DNA of 64,000 bases from Streptomyces sp. WAC 04229 (GTDB lineage: Bacteria > Actinomycetota > Actinomycetes > Streptomycetales > Streptomycetaceae): NCBI RefSeq assembly GCF_003947455.1, contig NZ_QHJH01000023.1:1-64000 (forward strand), in the 5' to 3' direction. A program made the position numbers and the translations under genes. The notes below the pieces were generated by a model. The model searched no databases, had not been told where the DNA came from, and saw only the letters and a list, made by a program, of their open reading frames with translations. Positions 34,960 to 46,134 of this stretch are shown piece by piece. Numbering within the stretch: the stretch's first letter is position 1; every line of letters begins with the position of its first letter.

Positions 34960-36141
34960 TTGCGTGTGATCGGCCTGATGTCAGGCACCTCCTACGACGC
35001 CGTCGAGGCGGCCGCCGCGGATCTCGTCCTCCAGGACGACGCCTTGGTGATGCGGCCCCTCGGGCATCTCTCGGCCCCCTACCCCGACGAACTGCGCGAG
35101 CTGATCGAGGGGTTCCTGCCGCCGTCGGCCACGACCGCCCGCACCGCCGCCGTGCTCGACACCGGCATCGGCCGTGCCTTCGCCGACGTGGCCGTCCGCG
35201 CCCTGCGCGAGCTGTGCGACGGGACCGCGGACCTGGTGGTCTCGCACGGGCAGACCGTCTACCACTGGGTCGAGGACGGCGCCGTGCGCGGCACCCTGCA
35301 ACTGGGCCAGCCCGCCTGGATCGCCGAGGCCACCGGTCTGCCCGTCGTCTCCGACCTGCGCGGCAGGGACGTCGCGGCCGGCGGTCAGGGCGCCCCGTTG
35401 GTGGCCATGACCGACGCCCTCGCCCTGGCCGCGCTGCCCGGCACCCCGGCCGCGCTCAACCTGGGCGGCATCGCCAACCTCACCGTCGTCGCCCCCGGCG
35501 CCGACCCGCTGGCCTTCGACACCGGGCCCGCCAACGCGCTGATGGACGCCGCCGTACGGCACTTCACCGGGGGCGCCCGCGGGTACGACGAGGACGGGCG
35601 GCGGGCCGCCGCGGGACGGGTCGACGCGGCGCTGCTGCGGGTGCTGCTGGACGACCCGTACTACGCCAGGCCGGCCCCGAAGAGCACCGGCAAGGAGCGT
35701 TTCCACCTGCCCCACCTGCTGGAGGCGCTGGCCTCGGCGCCGGTGCCGGAGCCGGACGACGTGCTGGCGACCCTGGCCCGGCTCACCGCGGTCACCGTGG
35801 CCGACGCCTGCCGGGCGCACGGGGTCACCCGGCTCGTCGTCTCCGGCGGCGGGGCGCACAATCCGGTGCTGATGGGCATGCTCGCCGAGGAACTGCCCGG
35901 CGTGCCGCTCGGGCCCAGCGACGCGCTCGGGCTGCCGTCCGACGCGAAGGAGGCCCTCGCCTTCGCGCTCCTGGGCTTCCTCACGGTGCACGGCCTGCCC
36001 GGCGCGATCCCGTCGGGAACCGGTGCGCGCCGGGCGACGCTCCTCGGCAGCATCACCCCGGGCCGGGAGCCCCTGCGCCTGCCCGAGCCCGCCACCGTGC
36101 CGCCCCGGCTGCTCCGCGTCACGGACGAACCGGTGTCGTGA
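34960..36141 (+). CDS. anmK: Anhydro-N-acetylmuramic acid kinase
   Basis: Converts 1,6-anhydro-MurNAc to MurNAc-6-phosphate; 393 residues from a TTG with SD AGGAGA. Family marks: N-terminal VIGLMSGTSYDAVEAAA (ATP-binding GTSxD, here with Y and AVEAAA rather than the usual DGVDAAL), VVSHGQTVYH, LNLGGIANLTV, FDTGPANALMDAAVRHFTGG and LVVSGGGAHNPVLM. The usual GTSxDGxD reads GTSYDAVEA, so the Gly and second Asp are replaced by Ala-Val-Glu; function may still hold. Second gene of the regulator-symporter-kinase locus; the MurNAc-6P etherase partner is not in this window. Confidence 0.92.
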   Translation: MRVIGLMSGTSYDAVEAAAADLVLQDDALVMRPLGHLSAPYPDELRELIEGFLPPSATTARTAAVLDTGIGRAFADVAVRALRELCDGTADLVVSHGQTVYHWVEDGAVRGTLQLGQPAWIAEATGLPVVSDLRGRDVAAGGQGAPLVAMTDALALAALPGTPAALNLGGIANLTVVAPGADPLAFDTGPANALMDAAVRHFTGGARGYDEDGRRAAAGRVDAALLRVLLDDPYYARPAPKSTGKERFHLPHLLEALASAPVPEPDDVLATLARLTAVTVADACRAHGVTRLVVSGGGAHNPVLMGMLAEELPGVPLGPSDALGLPSDAKEALAFALLGFLTVHGLPGAIPSGTGARRATLLGSITPGREPLRLPEPATVPPRLLRVTDEPVS

Positions 36142-36175
36142 CCGCCGTCCACCGCCCGTGCGGCCGGGGCCGGCC

Positions 36176-37222
36176 TCAGCCCATCTCGCCGGTGCGGGCC
36201 CGCCGCCACAGGTCGACGCTGCCGTCGGCGACCGCGTACTTGTCGATCTCGGCGAGTTCGTCGGCGGTGAAGGCGAGGTTGTCCAGCGCGGCCACGTTCT
36301 GCTCCAGCTGACCGGTGCGCGAGGCGCCGATCACCAGCGAGGTGACGCGCGGGTCGCGCAGCGCCCAGGCGAGCGCCATCTGGGCCAGGGTCTGGTCCCG
36401 GCGGGCGGCGATGTCGTTCAGCGCGCGCAGCCGCTGGAGGGTGTCCTCGTTCAGCCAGTCGGTCGCGAAGGACTTGCCCTGGGTGGCGCGGGAGCCCTCC
36501 GGGACGCCGTCGAGGTAGCGGCCGGTGAGCAGGCCCTGGGCCAGCGCGGTGAACCCGATGACGCCGAAGCCCTCGTCGCCCGCGGCGTCGAGCAGGCCCT
36601 CGGTCTCGATCCACCGGTTGAGCATGTTGTACGAGGGCTGGTGGATCAGCAGCGGCGTGCCGAGGTCGCGGAGGATCGCCGCGGCCTCACGGGAGCGTTC
36701 GGCGTCGTAGGAGGAGATCCCGACGTAGAGGGCCTTGCCCTGCCGCACCGCGGTGTCCAGCGCCGTCATGGTCTCCTCCAGCGGTGTGGAGGCGTCCAGG
36801 CGGTGGGAGTAGAAGATGTCGACGTACTCCAGGCCCATGCGCTTCAGGGACTGGTCGAGGGAGGCGAGCACGTACTTGCGGGAGCCTCCGCCCTGGCCGT
36901 ACGGGCCGGGCCACATGTCGTATCCGGCCTTGGTGGAGATCACCATCTCGTCCCGGTACGGTGCCAGGTCCTGGCGCATGATCCGGCCGAAGTTGATCTC
37001 CGCGGATCCGTAGGGCGGGCCGTAGTTGTTGGCCAGGTCGTGATGGGTGATGCCGAGGTCGAAGGCGCGCAGGGCGATCTCCCGCTGCGACTCGAACGGC
37101 TTGTCGTCGCCGAAGTTGTGCCAGTAGCCCAGCGACAGGACGGGCAGGTCGAGACCGGAGCGGCCGGTGCGGCGGTACCGCATGGTGCCGTCGTAGCGGT
37201 GGGGGTCGGCGACGTGGTTCAT
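36176..37222 (-). CDS. Aldo/keto reductase (L-glyceraldehyde 3-phosphate reductase/YghZ-like)
   Basis: 348 residues from the ATG at 37222, SD GGAGAG. AKR tetrad parts visible: FDLGITHHDLANNYGPPYGSA (Asp, Tyr), VISTKAGYDMWPGPYG (Lys) and YVDIFYSHRLDA (His). The insertion GPPYGSAEINFGRIM and the C-terminal VTSLVIGASRTGQLEQN are characteristic of the AKR14/YghZ group, which reduces aldehydes such as L-GAP and methylglyoxal. It lies 49 bp after the monooxygenase stop on the same strand and could be co-transcribed with it. Confidence 0.9.
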   Translation of the reverse strand: MNHVADPHRYDGTMRYRRTGRSGLDLPVLSLGYWHNFGDDKPFESQREIALRAFDLGITHHDLANNYGPPYGSAEINFGRIMRQDLAPYRDEMVISTKAGYDMWPGPYGQGGGSRKYVLASLDQSLKRMGLEYVDIFYSHRLDASTPLEETMTALDTAVRQGKALYVGISSYDAERSREAAAILRDLGTPLLIHQPSYNMLNRWIETEGLLDAAGDEGFGVIGFTALAQGLLTGRYLDGVPEGSRATQGKSFATDWLNEDTLQRLRALNDIAARRDQTLAQMALAWALRDPRVTSLVIGASRTGQLEQNVAALDNLAFTADELAEIDKYAVADGSVDLWRRARTGEMG

Positions 37223-37271
37223 GGTGGCTCTCCAGTGGGGAAGCGGGGACGGGCGGCGCGTGACGGTCGGG

Positions 37272-38741
<1,470 letters not shown>

Positions 38742-38783
38742 TCACGTGGGCAGCGGCCGAGGGCGCCGATTCTGCGCCACGGA

Positions 38784-38806
38784 GGGGCCCTTGCCGCAAG
38801 GCCCCC
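38784..38806. promoter_or_regulatory. RAE-like 23-bp palindrome (rifamycin-associated element)
   Basis: Arms GGGGCCCTTGC and GCAAGGCCCCC flank a single central base, with one mismatched pair. The core CCTTGC-N-GCAAGG and GC-rich ends resemble the conserved rifamycin-associated element found upstream of rifamycin-inactivating genes in actinomycetes. It lies 85 bp upstream of the Rox-like start, next to an AT-rich stretch (38809-38828) that may hold the promoter. Confidence 0.65.
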
Positions 38807-38902
38807 CATGAGCTATAGCTTGATAGTGGCAGGCAGGAGGCGAGTGGTCCTCCTGCCTTTTCCGTTGCCTCTCGTCAGAGCCGTGTCGGCCCTGGGTGCG
38901 TG

Positions 38903-39271
38903 TCAGGTGCTGATGCTGGTGACCGCGTCGACGCCGTACGTGCGGGCGTAGCCGTTCTCGGTGCCGACGAGGAGGTCGACGACCTCGAAGTACCGGTCCC
39001 AGAAGGGTGTTTCCCTCAGGGCGTCGACGAGCAGCTGGTAGGCGTGGTGGTCGTCCGCCTCCCAGACCCAGACGTCGGTGACGCGCGCGGAGTAGAACTC
39101 CGTGTCGTAGAAGCGTGACCGTACGCCGGTGGTCCTCGCCCTGACGGCGGGGACGACCCGGGTGGTGAAGGCGTCGATCCGTTCCTCGACGGTCATGGCG
39201 AGCCATTCGGGTGTGGTCTTGACGAGCATGAACGCGGTGACCGGGGGTTCGGTCGTCTCGGTGGTGGTCAT
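38903..39271 (-). CDS. Darcynin family protein
   Basis: 122 residues from the ATG at 39271, SD GGAGG. The sequence [20 protein letters not shown] followed by [20 protein letters not shown] and [19 protein letters not shown] is typical of darcynin, a small ferredoxin-like-fold family of unknown function. It lies 34 bp behind the NmrA-like gene on the same strand, so the two are likely co-transcribed from the LysR-facing promoter. Confidence 0.88.
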   Translation of the reverse strand: MTTTETTEPPVTAFMLVKTTPEWLAMTVEERIDAFTTRVVPAVRARTTGVRSRFYDTEFYSARVTDVWVWEADDHHAYQLLVDALRETPFWDRYFEVVDLLVGTENGYARTYGVDAVTSIST

Positions 39272-39305
39272 GGGTGCCTCCGGGCTCGGGGTGTGTGCGG
39301 GAGTG

Positions 39306-40199
39306 TCAGGAGAGGACGGCGGGTTCGAGGGTCTGCGCGCACCACTGTTCGAAGGTGGTCGGGGAGGCGGTGTCCGGGGCCCGGGCCACGCCGGCGTCGA
39401 GGCCGTCGTCCTTGGCGCGCTTCATGTCGACGATGCCCTCGACGAAGGCCGGGTCGAGGCCGTGGCCGACGAGGGTGGCGCGCACCTCGTCGAGGGCCTG
39501 GCGTTCGTAGCGGACGGTCAGGCCCAGCCGCTCGGTCATGATGCGGGCGAGGTCGTTGGGCGACAGGTCCTGCGGACCGAGGACCGGGACGCTGCCGGTG
39601 CCGGTCCAGCAGCGGTCGAGGAGCAGGCCGGCGGCCGCGGCGGCGATGTCGGCGACGGCCACCATCGGTGCCTTGCGGTCGGCGTCGACGAGGTCGCTGA
39701 AAACGCCCTTCTCCCGGATCGGTTCGGCCTCCTCCAGGACGTTCTCGAAGAAGGAGGGATTGGCCAGCGCCCGGTAGGCCACTCCGGTCCCGGCGATGAG
39801 GTCGTCCATGGCGAGGGACGCGGTGACGAGTCCGGCGCGGCCGGCGACCGGGGTGCCCCGGCCGAGGGCGGAGACGCCGACGACATGCCCGACGCCGTGC
39901 ACGGCGAGCGCGTTCGCGGCGGGGCGGGTGAAGCCGCGGTAGGCGTCCTCGGGGGTGCGGGAGGCGTTGGGCGGGACGAGCCAGAAGACGGCGTCGGCGC
40001 CCGCGAAGGCCCGGTCGACGACCGCGGGGTCGCCGTGCGAGCCGGTGACCACCTCGACCCGCTCGCGCACGGCCTCGGGCAGCCGCGCGGGGTCGCGCAC
40101 GATCAGGCGCAGTTCCTCGCCGCGGGCGGGGGCCGAGTCCAGGAGCAGGGAGACCAGGTGGCGGCCGATGTTCCCGGTGGGGGCAGTGATGACGATCAT
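39306..40199 (-). CDS. NmrA-like NAD(P)-binding protein (atypical SDR)
   Basis: 297 residues from the ATG at 40199, SD GAGG. N-terminal [20 protein letters not shown] is the atypical-SDR dinucleotide loop (GxxGxxG variant), with [17 protein letters not shown] and [14 protein letters not shown] as in quinone oxidoreductase 2/NmrA-like reductases. No classical Tyr-Lys catalytic pair. It is divergent from a LysR regulator 112 bp away, a common pairing in which the regulator controls the reductase. Substrate unknown, possibly quinone or azo compounds. Confidence 0.88.
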   Translation of the reverse strand: MIVITAPTGNIGRHLVSLLLDSAPARGEELRLIVRDPARLPEAVRERVEVVTGSHGDPAVVDRAFAGADAVFWLVPPNASRTPEDAYRGFTRPAANALAVHGVGHVVGVSALGRGTPVAGRAGLVTASLAMDDLIAGTGVAYRALANPSFFENVLEEAEPIREKGVFSDLVDADRKAPMVAVADIAAAAAGLLLDRCWTGTGSVPVLGPQDLSPNDLARIMTERLGLTVRYERQALDEVRATLVGHGLDPAFVEGIVDMKRAKDDGLDAGVARAPDTASPTTFEQWCAQTLEPAVLS

Positions 40200-40311
40200 G
40201 AATACCTCGTGGGTCGTGCCGGTTCGGTACGCCCCCATCCTGCGAAGCCGTCGGGTGTTGCCACAATGGGAACTTCAGCAAGGGATCATTGCCCGGAACG
40301 GAATAACCCTG

Positions 40312-41298
40312 GTGAACAGCACAGACCCGGTGGCGCAGGTCATCGACGCCAACCTCGTCGTCGCCCTCGACGCCCTGCTGGCCGAGCAGAGCGTCACCCG
40401 CGCCGCCGCCCGCATGCACACCTCCCCCGCCGCCATGAGCCGCACCCTCGCCCGGCTGCGCCGCGTGGTCCAGGACCCCCTCCTGGTCCGGGCCGGCCAG
40501 GCCATGGTGCCCACGCCCAGGGCGCTGGCCCTGCGGGACGAGGCCGCCGCGGTGGTGCGCCGGGTGGGCGCGCTCCTGACTCCGGCCACCGGTGTGGACC
40601 CGGCCGCCCTGCGCGGCACCTTCACGCTTCAGGCCGCCGACCTGATCGGTGCGGCGCTCGCCGCCGGGCTGCTGGAAGTGGCCGGCCGGGAGGCGCCGGG
40701 GGTCTCGATGCGGTTCCGGGCCGAGGATCTGGAGGCCGGGCCGGCCCTCCGCGACGGCCGGATCGACCTGGAGGTCGGGGCCATCGACCACGTGGACCCG
40801 GAGACCCACGTCGAGGAGCTGGTCACCCTCCGGATGACGGCGGCCGTCCGGCCCGGCCACCCGCTCACCGACGGTCCTCTGACGCCGCAGCGGTTCGCGG
40901 CGGCCGAGCATGTCGTGGCCAGCCGCCGCGGACGCTTCACCGGCCCCGTCGACACCGCCCTCGCCGAGCACGGACTGAGCCGCCGGGTCGCCGTCGTCCT
41001 GCCCGGCCATCTGGCCGCGATGACCCTGGCCGCCCGCAGTGACGCCGTGGCCCTGGTCCCCGCCGCAGCGCCGGGCGCCGCGCCCTCGCCCCTCACCGAG
41101 CAGGCCGCGGTCCTGGGCCTGCGGCTCCTCGACATCCCGCTCCCCCTGCCGCCCGTGACCATCGGCATGGCCTGGCACCCCCGGCACACCTCCGACGGGG
41201 CCCACCACTGGCTGCGCGGGGCCGTCCGCAGGGTCCTCCGGGTGTCCTGGTCGCGCCGCGACGGGCCCACCCCCGGCGAAAAGGACGCAAACGCGTGA
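40312..41298 (+). CDS. LysR-family transcriptional regulator
   Basis: 328 residues from a GTG at 40312; SD weak (CGGAA). LysR HTH: NLVVALDALLAEQSVTRAAARMHTS with PAAMSRTLARLRRVVQDPLLVR at the recognition helix. The C-terminal substrate-binding domain (FTLQAADLIGAALAAGLLEV; IDLEVGAIDHVDPETHVEEL) is NodD/NahR-like in layout. Divergent from the NmrA-like/darcynin pair, which it probably regulates; the inducer is unknown. Confidence 0.88.
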   Translation: MNSTDPVAQVIDANLVVALDALLAEQSVTRAAARMHTSPAAMSRTLARLRRVVQDPLLVRAGQAMVPTPRALALRDEAAAVVRRVGALLTPATGVDPAALRGTFTLQAADLIGAALAAGLLEVAGREAPGVSMRFRAEDLEAGPALRDGRIDLEVGAIDHVDPETHVEELVTLRMTAAVRPGHPLTDGPLTPQRFAAAEHVVASRRGRFTGPVDTALAEHGLSRRVAVVLPGHLAAMTLAARSDAVALVPAAAPGAAPSPLTEQAAVLGLRLLDIPLPLPPVTIGMAWHPRHTSDGAHHWLRGAVRRVLRVSWSRRDGPTPGEKDANA

Positions 41299-41642
41299 TT
41301 GAGGACGCCGTACGTGGGCACGCGTTCGCCCTGTCGTCTCCGCTTGCGTGCCCTCGGCGGCGGCGGAGACTGATACGGACGACGGCACTCCGGAAGGCCT
41401 GGACGGATGGGTGAGCACGCGGCGCGTCCCGGCGCCGGGACACGGCACGGGAGCGGGAGCGGCGGTGCCCCCTGCCCCGGCCCAGGTCCGGAGCCGTTCC
41501 GCGAGAGGCGCCGCGAGACGCGCGAGGCCCCCGTCCGGACGTACCCGGACCGGATTGGCGTGGCCGCTCCAGGGCACCCCTCCCCCGCGATCGTGTCGCG
41601 CGGCGCCTGGGCGTCACCCACTCCACGACGAAAGGCAGTCTC
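41299..41642. other. 344-bp intergenic region before catalase, nothing identified
   Basis: Between the LysR stop and the catalase start I see neither a gene nor a clear Fur-type or OxyR-type palindrome. Only the catalase SD (AAAGG at 41631-41635) can be named. The usual furA/catR neighbour of Streptomyces catalase genes is absent. Confidence 0.4.
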
Positions 41643-43163
41643 ATGACGGACATCACGCCTGCCACCACCACGGACTCCGGCGCGCCGGTGGAAAGCGACG
41701 AACACTCGCTCACCGTCGGCCCGGGAGGCCCGGTCCTCCTCCAGGACGCCTACCTCATCGAGCAGATGGCGCAGTTCAACCGGGAGCGGATCCCCGAACG
41801 CCAGCCGCACGCCAAGGGCAGCGGCGCCTTCGGCCACTTCGAGGTGACGCACGACGTGAGCGCCTACACCAAGGCGGCCGTCTTCCAGCCGGGGACGACG
41901 ACCGACCTGGTCATCCGCTTCTCCACGGTGGCGGGTGAGCGCGGCAGCCCCGACACCTGGCGCGACCCGCGCGGCTTCGCGGTGAAGTTCTACACCAGCC
42001 AGGGCAACTACGACATGGTCGGCAACAACACGCCGGTGTTCTTCGTCAAGGACCCGATGAAGTTCCAGCACTTCATCCGGTCGCAGAAGCGCCGGGCGGA
42101 CAACAACCTGCGCGACCACGACATGCAGTGGGACTTCTGGACCCTGTCACCGGAGTCCGCCCACCAGGTCACCTGGCTCATGGGGGACCGCGGCATCCCC
42201 CGGACCTGGCGCCACATGAACGGCTACACCTCCCACACCTACATGTGGATCAACGCGGCCGGCGAGCGGTTCTGGGTGAAGTACACCTTCAAGACGGACC
42301 AGGGCATCGAGTTCTTCACGCAGCACGAGGCCGACCAGATGGCGGCGGCCGACACGGATTACCACATGCGGGACCTGTTCGAGCACATCCGCGACGGCGA
42401 GTTCCCGAGCTGGACCCTGTACGTGCAGGTCATGCCGTACGAGGACGCCGCGGGCTACCGGTTCAACCCGTTCGACCTGACGAAGGTGTGGCCGCACGGC
42501 GACTATCCCCTCATCCCGGTCGGCCGCATGACGCTGGACCGCAACCCGACCGACAACCACGCCGAGATCGAGCAGGCCGCCTTCCAGCCCAACAACCTGG
42601 TCCCCGGCATCGGCCCGAGCCCGGACCGCATGCTGCTGGCCCGGCTCTTCTCCTACGCCGACGCCCACCGGTACCGGATCGGCGCGAACTACCAGCAGCT
42701 CCCCGTGAACGCCCCGGTCGTCGACGTCCACACGTATTCCAAGGACGGGGCGATGGCCTATCGGAAGACGAGTGACCCGGTCTACGCGCCGAACTCCAAG
42801 GGCGGTCCCGCCGCCGACACCGAGCGGTTCGGCACCCCGCCCAGCTGGGAGGCGGACGGGGCCATCACCCGCGCCGCCTACGTCGACCACGCCGAGGACG
42901 ACGACTGGGGTCAGCCGGGCACTCTGGTCCGCGAGGTCATGGACGACGCGGCCCGCGACCGGCTGGTCGACAACGTGGTCGGTCACCTCCTCAACGGGGT
43001 GAGCGAACCCGTCCTCCAGCGGGCCTTCGAGTACTGGTCGAACATCGACAAGACCATCGGCGACCGCATCGCCAAGGGTGTCCGGGCCAAGGCGGACGAG
43101 AAGGACCCGAAGGCCGCCGAGCAGGGCAACCCTGCCCGACGGACCATGCAGGAGAAGGCCTGA
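41643..43163 (+). CDS. katA: Monofunctional heme catalase (clade with KatA/CatA)
   Basis: Dismutates hydrogen peroxide in the cytoplasm; 506 residues, the small-subunit length. Catalytic His is in [16 protein letters not shown] near residue 59, the distal Asn in [12 protein letters not shown] near residue 133, and the proximal heme Tyr in [17 protein letters not shown] near residue 343. The ATG at 41643 gives [17 protein letters not shown]. It stands alone, followed by a strong terminator. Confidence 0.95.
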   Translation: MTDITPATTTDSGAPVESDEHSLTVGPGGPVLLQDAYLIEQMAQFNRERIPERQPHAKGSGAFGHFEVTHDVSAYTKAAVFQPGTTTDLVIRFSTVAGERGSPDTWRDPRGFAVKFYTSQGNYDMVGNNTPVFFVKDPMKFQHFIRSQKRRADNNLRDHDMQWDFWTLSPESAHQVTWLMGDRGIPRTWRHMNGYTSHTYMWINAAGERFWVKYTFKTDQGIEFFTQHEADQMAAADTDYHMRDLFEHIRDGEFPSWTLYVQVMPYEDAAGYRFNPFDLTKVWPHGDYPLIPVGRMTLDRNPTDNHAEIEQAAFQPNNLVPGIGPSPDRMLLARLFSYADAHRYRIGANYQQLPVNAPVVDVHTYSKDGAMAYRKTSDPVYAPNSKGGPAADTERFGTPPSWEADGAITRAAYVDHAEDDDWGQPGTLVREVMDDAARDRLVDNVVGHLLNGVSEPVLQRAFEYWSNIDKTIGDRIAKGVRAKADEKDPKAAEQGNPARRTMQEKA

Positions 43164-43182
43164 CAGCAGGGCACGACCCGAT

Positions 43183-43224
43183 CCGGAGGAGGCGCCCCGT
43201 GACACCACGGGGCGCCTCCTCCGG
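43183..43224 (+). terminator. Strong 19-bp stem-loop terminator after catalase
   Basis: CCGGAGGAGGCGCCCCGTG pairs perfectly with its complement across a 4-nt loop, 19 bp after the catalase stop and followed by TCTGTT. Confidence 0.85.
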
Positions 43225-43432
43225 TCTGTTGCGACGGCGCTCGGTCGATGCGCCTTGGGCGGCGGCCACATGCGTTGCCGCACGCGGTGATCGCCGCTAG
43301 CGTGCCGGACGTGCGTTGATCTGCGGGGCGACGGTCACGGCCGTCGCGAACGGATTCACCGCCCTCGAGTCGGCAGGACTCCGAGGGCGGCTCGGTATGC
43401 CCCCCGTAGAGCAGTCTGGAGACGATCGGACC

Positions 43433-44164
43433 ATGTCCGCACAACACCCCATGACCTACGAGGCGTTCGTCGCCCGTGCCACCGCCGACCCCGATGTGGC
43501 CGGACTCGTCCTCAAGGGTTCCCACGCCCACGACGGCATGGCCACCCGCCACTCCGACCACGACCTGTACGTCGTGCTGGCCGACTCGGCCGGCACCGGG
43601 CTCGCCGGTCTCGACGGATTCCGCTCGGCCGGGCTGGATCTGGTCGTGGTGACGGTCGCGGAGTTCCGCCGGCTCGGCGGCTTCGAGCGGTACGCGCTCG
43701 CACGGGCCCGGGTCGTGCTCGACCGGCTCGACGGGGGTATCGCCGAGATGGTGGCCGCGAAGGGGCGGCTCGACGCCGGGGAGGCGTCGCGGGTGGCTGC
43801 CGAGTGGCTGGACGCCTACGCGAACTCCCTCTACCGGTCGGTCAAGAACGCCCGGGACGGACTCCCGCTCGCGGCGCGCCTCGACGCGGGGGACAGCGTC
43901 GGCTTCCTGCTGGAGCTGCTGTTCGCCCTCGACCGTCGTCCGCGTCCCTACAACAAGTACCTGGCGTGGGAACTGGAACGCTTCCCCCTCCCGGGATGGG
44001 ACACACGAGCGCTGCTGTCCGCGCTCACGCGCGTCGCGGAGACCGGTGACGCGGACGTGCAGCGGGAACTGTTCGGCCGGGTGGAGCCCGCGGTGCGCGC
44101 GGCCGGCCACGCGGCGGTGCTGGACGCGTGGGGCGAGGACCTCGGGCTGATGCGCCTCCCGTAG
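43433..44164 (+). CDS. Nucleotidyltransferase-domain protein
   Basis: 243 residues from the ATG at 43433. LVLKGSHAHDGMATRHSDHD then LYVVLAD gives the polymerase-beta-type hG[S]-x(n)-DhDhhh motif of aminoglycoside-type nucleotidyltransferases. The rest is helical (DAYANSLYRSVKNARDGLPL; ALDRRPRPYNKYLAWELERF), as in small antibiotic- or tRNA-related transferases, but I cannot assign a substrate. It is convergent with the FAD dehydrogenase gene, the stops separated by an 18-bp palindrome region. Confidence 0.8.
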   Translation: MSAQHPMTYEAFVARATADPDVAGLVLKGSHAHDGMATRHSDHDLYVVLADSAGTGLAGLDGFRSAGLDLVVVTVAEFRRLGGFERYALARARVVLDRLDGGIAEMVAAKGRLDAGEASRVAAEWLDAYANSLYRSVKNARDGLPLAARLDAGDSVGFLLELLFALDRRPRPYNKYLAWELERFPLPGWDTRALLSALTRVAETGDADVQRELFGRVEPAVRAAGHAAVLDAWGEDLGLMRLP

Positions 44165-44184
44165 TGAGGGACGGCCGTCCCTCA
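44165..44184. terminator. Bidirectional 20-bp palindrome terminator
   Basis: TGAGGGACGGCCGTCCCTCA is perfectly self-complementary and lies between two convergent stops; it includes the stop codon of the minus-strand FAD dehydrogenase. Confidence 0.6.
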
Positions 44185-45963
44185 GGTCCCCGTCGCGGCG
44201 GCCGCGGCGCGTCCGGCCTCGCGGCCGGAGAACAGGCAGCCGCCGAGGAAGGTTCCCTCCAGCGACCGGTAGCCGTGCACGCCGCCACCCCCGAAGCCCG
44301 CCACCTCTCCGGCCGCGTACAGACCCGGCACCGGGGCGCCCGAGGCGTTCAGGACCCGGCCGGAGAGGTCGGTCTGGAGGCCGCCGAGGGTCTTGCGGGT
44401 GAGGATGTTGAGCCGGACCGCGATCAGCGGGCCCGCGCCGGAGTCCAGGATCCGGTGGACCGGGGCGGTCCGGCTCAGCGTGTCCCCGGGGTAGGCCAGC
44501 GCGTTGCGGATGCCCATGACCTGGACGTCCTTGGTGTACGGGTTGTCGATCTCGCGGTCGCGGGCCTCGATCTGGCGCTGGAGGCCGTCCAGCGCGATCA
44601 GGTGGTCGCCGGTCAGCTTGTTCATGCCGCGGACCAGTTCGGGCAGGGTCGCCGCGACGACGAAGTCCACGCCGTTCTTCTTGAACTTCTCGATCGGCTC
44701 CGGCGTCTGCCAGATGCGGGAGAGGAGCTTCCAGACGTTCTTCTCCGTGAGGTCCGGGTTCTGCTCGGAGCCGGAGAGCGCGAACTCCTTGGCGATGATC
44801 TTCTGTGTGGTGACGAACCAGGAGTAGTCGTAGCCGGTGTCGGTGATGGACTTCAGGGTGTGCAGGGTGTCGTAGCCGGGGATGTCGGGCGTGCCGAAGC
44901 GCTTGCCGGTGGCGTCGAACCACATGGACGACGGTCCGGGCAGGATGCGGATGCCGTGGCCGGGCCAGATCGGGTCGTAGTTTCTGAGGCCCTCGGTGTA
45001 GTGCCACATGCGGTCCGGGTTCACGATCCGGCCGCCCGCCTCCTCGGTGATCGCCAGCATGCGGCCGTCCACGTGCGCGGGCACACCGGTGATCATGGAC
45101 TTGGGCGGGGTACCGAGTCGGGCCGGCCAGTTCCGCCGGACGAGATCGTGGTTCGCGCCGATGCCGCCGGAGGTCACCACGACGACCGGGGCGCGCAGTT
45201 CGAACTCGCCGACCACGGTGCGGGAGCTGGGTTTGCCGCGCTGCGCCGTGCTCGGTTCGAGGACGGCGCCGCGTACGCCGGTGACGGCGCCGCCCGTCGT
45301 CACGAGGCCGTCGACCCGGTGCCGGAACTTGAAGGTGACCCTGCCCTCGGCGCGCGCCGCCCGCACCTTCTTCTCGAACGGCTCGACGACCGCCGGGCCG
45401 GTCCCCCAGGTGACGTGGAAGCGCGGCACCGAGTTGCCGTGGCCGTCCGCGAGGCCGCCTCCGCGCTCGGCCCAGCCGACGATCGGGAACCACTGCACGC
45501 CCAGCCCGGCCAGCCAGGACCGCTTCTCGCCGGAGGCGAAGTCCACGTACGCCTCGGCCCACTTGTACGCCCAGTGGTCCTGGCCGGCGGGGTCGGCGAC
45601 GCCCCGGTCGAAGCCGGCCGTGCCGAGCCAGTCCTGCCAGGCCAGTTCGCGCGAGTCCTTGACGCCCATCAGGCGCTGTTCGGCGGAGTCCACGAAGAAG
45701 AGGCCGCCGAAGGACCAGAACGCCTGGCCGCCCAGGCTCGCCTCGGGTTCCTGGTCGAGGAGCAGCACCTTGCGGCCCGCCGCGGCGAGTTCGGCCGTGG
45801 CCACCAGCCCCGCGAGACCGTGTCCGACCACGATCGCGTCCGCGGCCTGCTCCCCGGCCGCGAAGGCGGGCGCCACCTGGGCCAGTGTCGCCGCCGCGAG
45901 CACTCCCCCGGTCACGGTCAGGGCGTTGCGGCGAGTGATCCCGGCAGGTGGCGTGTTCTGCAT
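44182..45963 (-). CDS. Tat-exported FAD-binding dehydrogenase (3-ketosteroid-dehydrogenase/fumarate-reductase type)
   Basis: 593 residues from the ATG at 45963, SD GGAAGG. Tat signal ITRRNALTVTGGVLAAATLA then cleavage near FAAG. FAD motif DAIVVGHGLAGLVATAELAAAG with LLLDQEPEASLGGQAFWSFG near residue 45-85; further VVVTSGGIGANHDLVRRNWP and the C-terminal GLYAAGEVAGFGGGGVHGYR with SLEGTFLGGCLFSGREAG match the fumarate reductase/KSTD flavoprotein superfamily. Natural substrate unknown; steroid activity should not be assumed. Confidence 0.87.
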   Translation of the reverse strand: MQNTPPAGITRRNALTVTGGVLAAATLAQVAPAFAAGEQAADAIVVGHGLAGLVATAELAAAGRKVLLLDQEPEASLGGQAFWSFGGLFFVDSAEQRLMGVKDSRELAWQDWLGTAGFDRGVADPAGQDHWAYKWAEAYVDFASGEKRSWLAGLGVQWFPIVGWAERGGGLADGHGNSVPRFHVTWGTGPAVVEPFEKKVRAARAEGRVTFKFRHRVDGLVTTGGAVTGVRGAVLEPSTAQRGKPSSRTVVGEFELRAPVVVVTSGGIGANHDLVRRNWPARLGTPPKSMITGVPAHVDGRMLAITEEAGGRIVNPDRMWHYTEGLRNYDPIWPGHGIRILPGPSSMWFDATGKRFGTPDIPGYDTLHTLKSITDTGYDYSWFVTTQKIIAKEFALSGSEQNPDLTEKNVWKLLSRIWQTPEPIEKFKKNGVDFVVAATLPELVRGMNKLTGDHLIALDGLQRQIEARDREIDNPYTKDVQVMGIRNALAYPGDTLSRTAPVHRILDSGAGPLIAVRLNILTRKTLGGLQTDLSGRVLNASGAPVPGLYAAGEVAGFGGGGVHGYRSLEGTFLGGCLFSGREAGRAAAAATGT

Positions 45964-46134
45964 GGACTGCCTTCCGACGGTGTGCGGAGGGGCGGAGGGA
46001 CACGGGAGTCACTCCTGCGCCGACAGGGTGTTACCGACGGTAGCCCAGCGGGTGTCCGACGACCAGAGCGCTGCGTCGTTTTCGTGAACCGCCCGACCCC
46101 GCAGGCTGGTTGGCCCGCAAGGGCGCCCAGGGAT

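Noticed and set aside
41407..41646. 79-codon frame upstream of catalase
   Set aside because: Pro/Arg/Gly-rich, no SD, no recognisable motif, and it runs into the catalase start in another frame.
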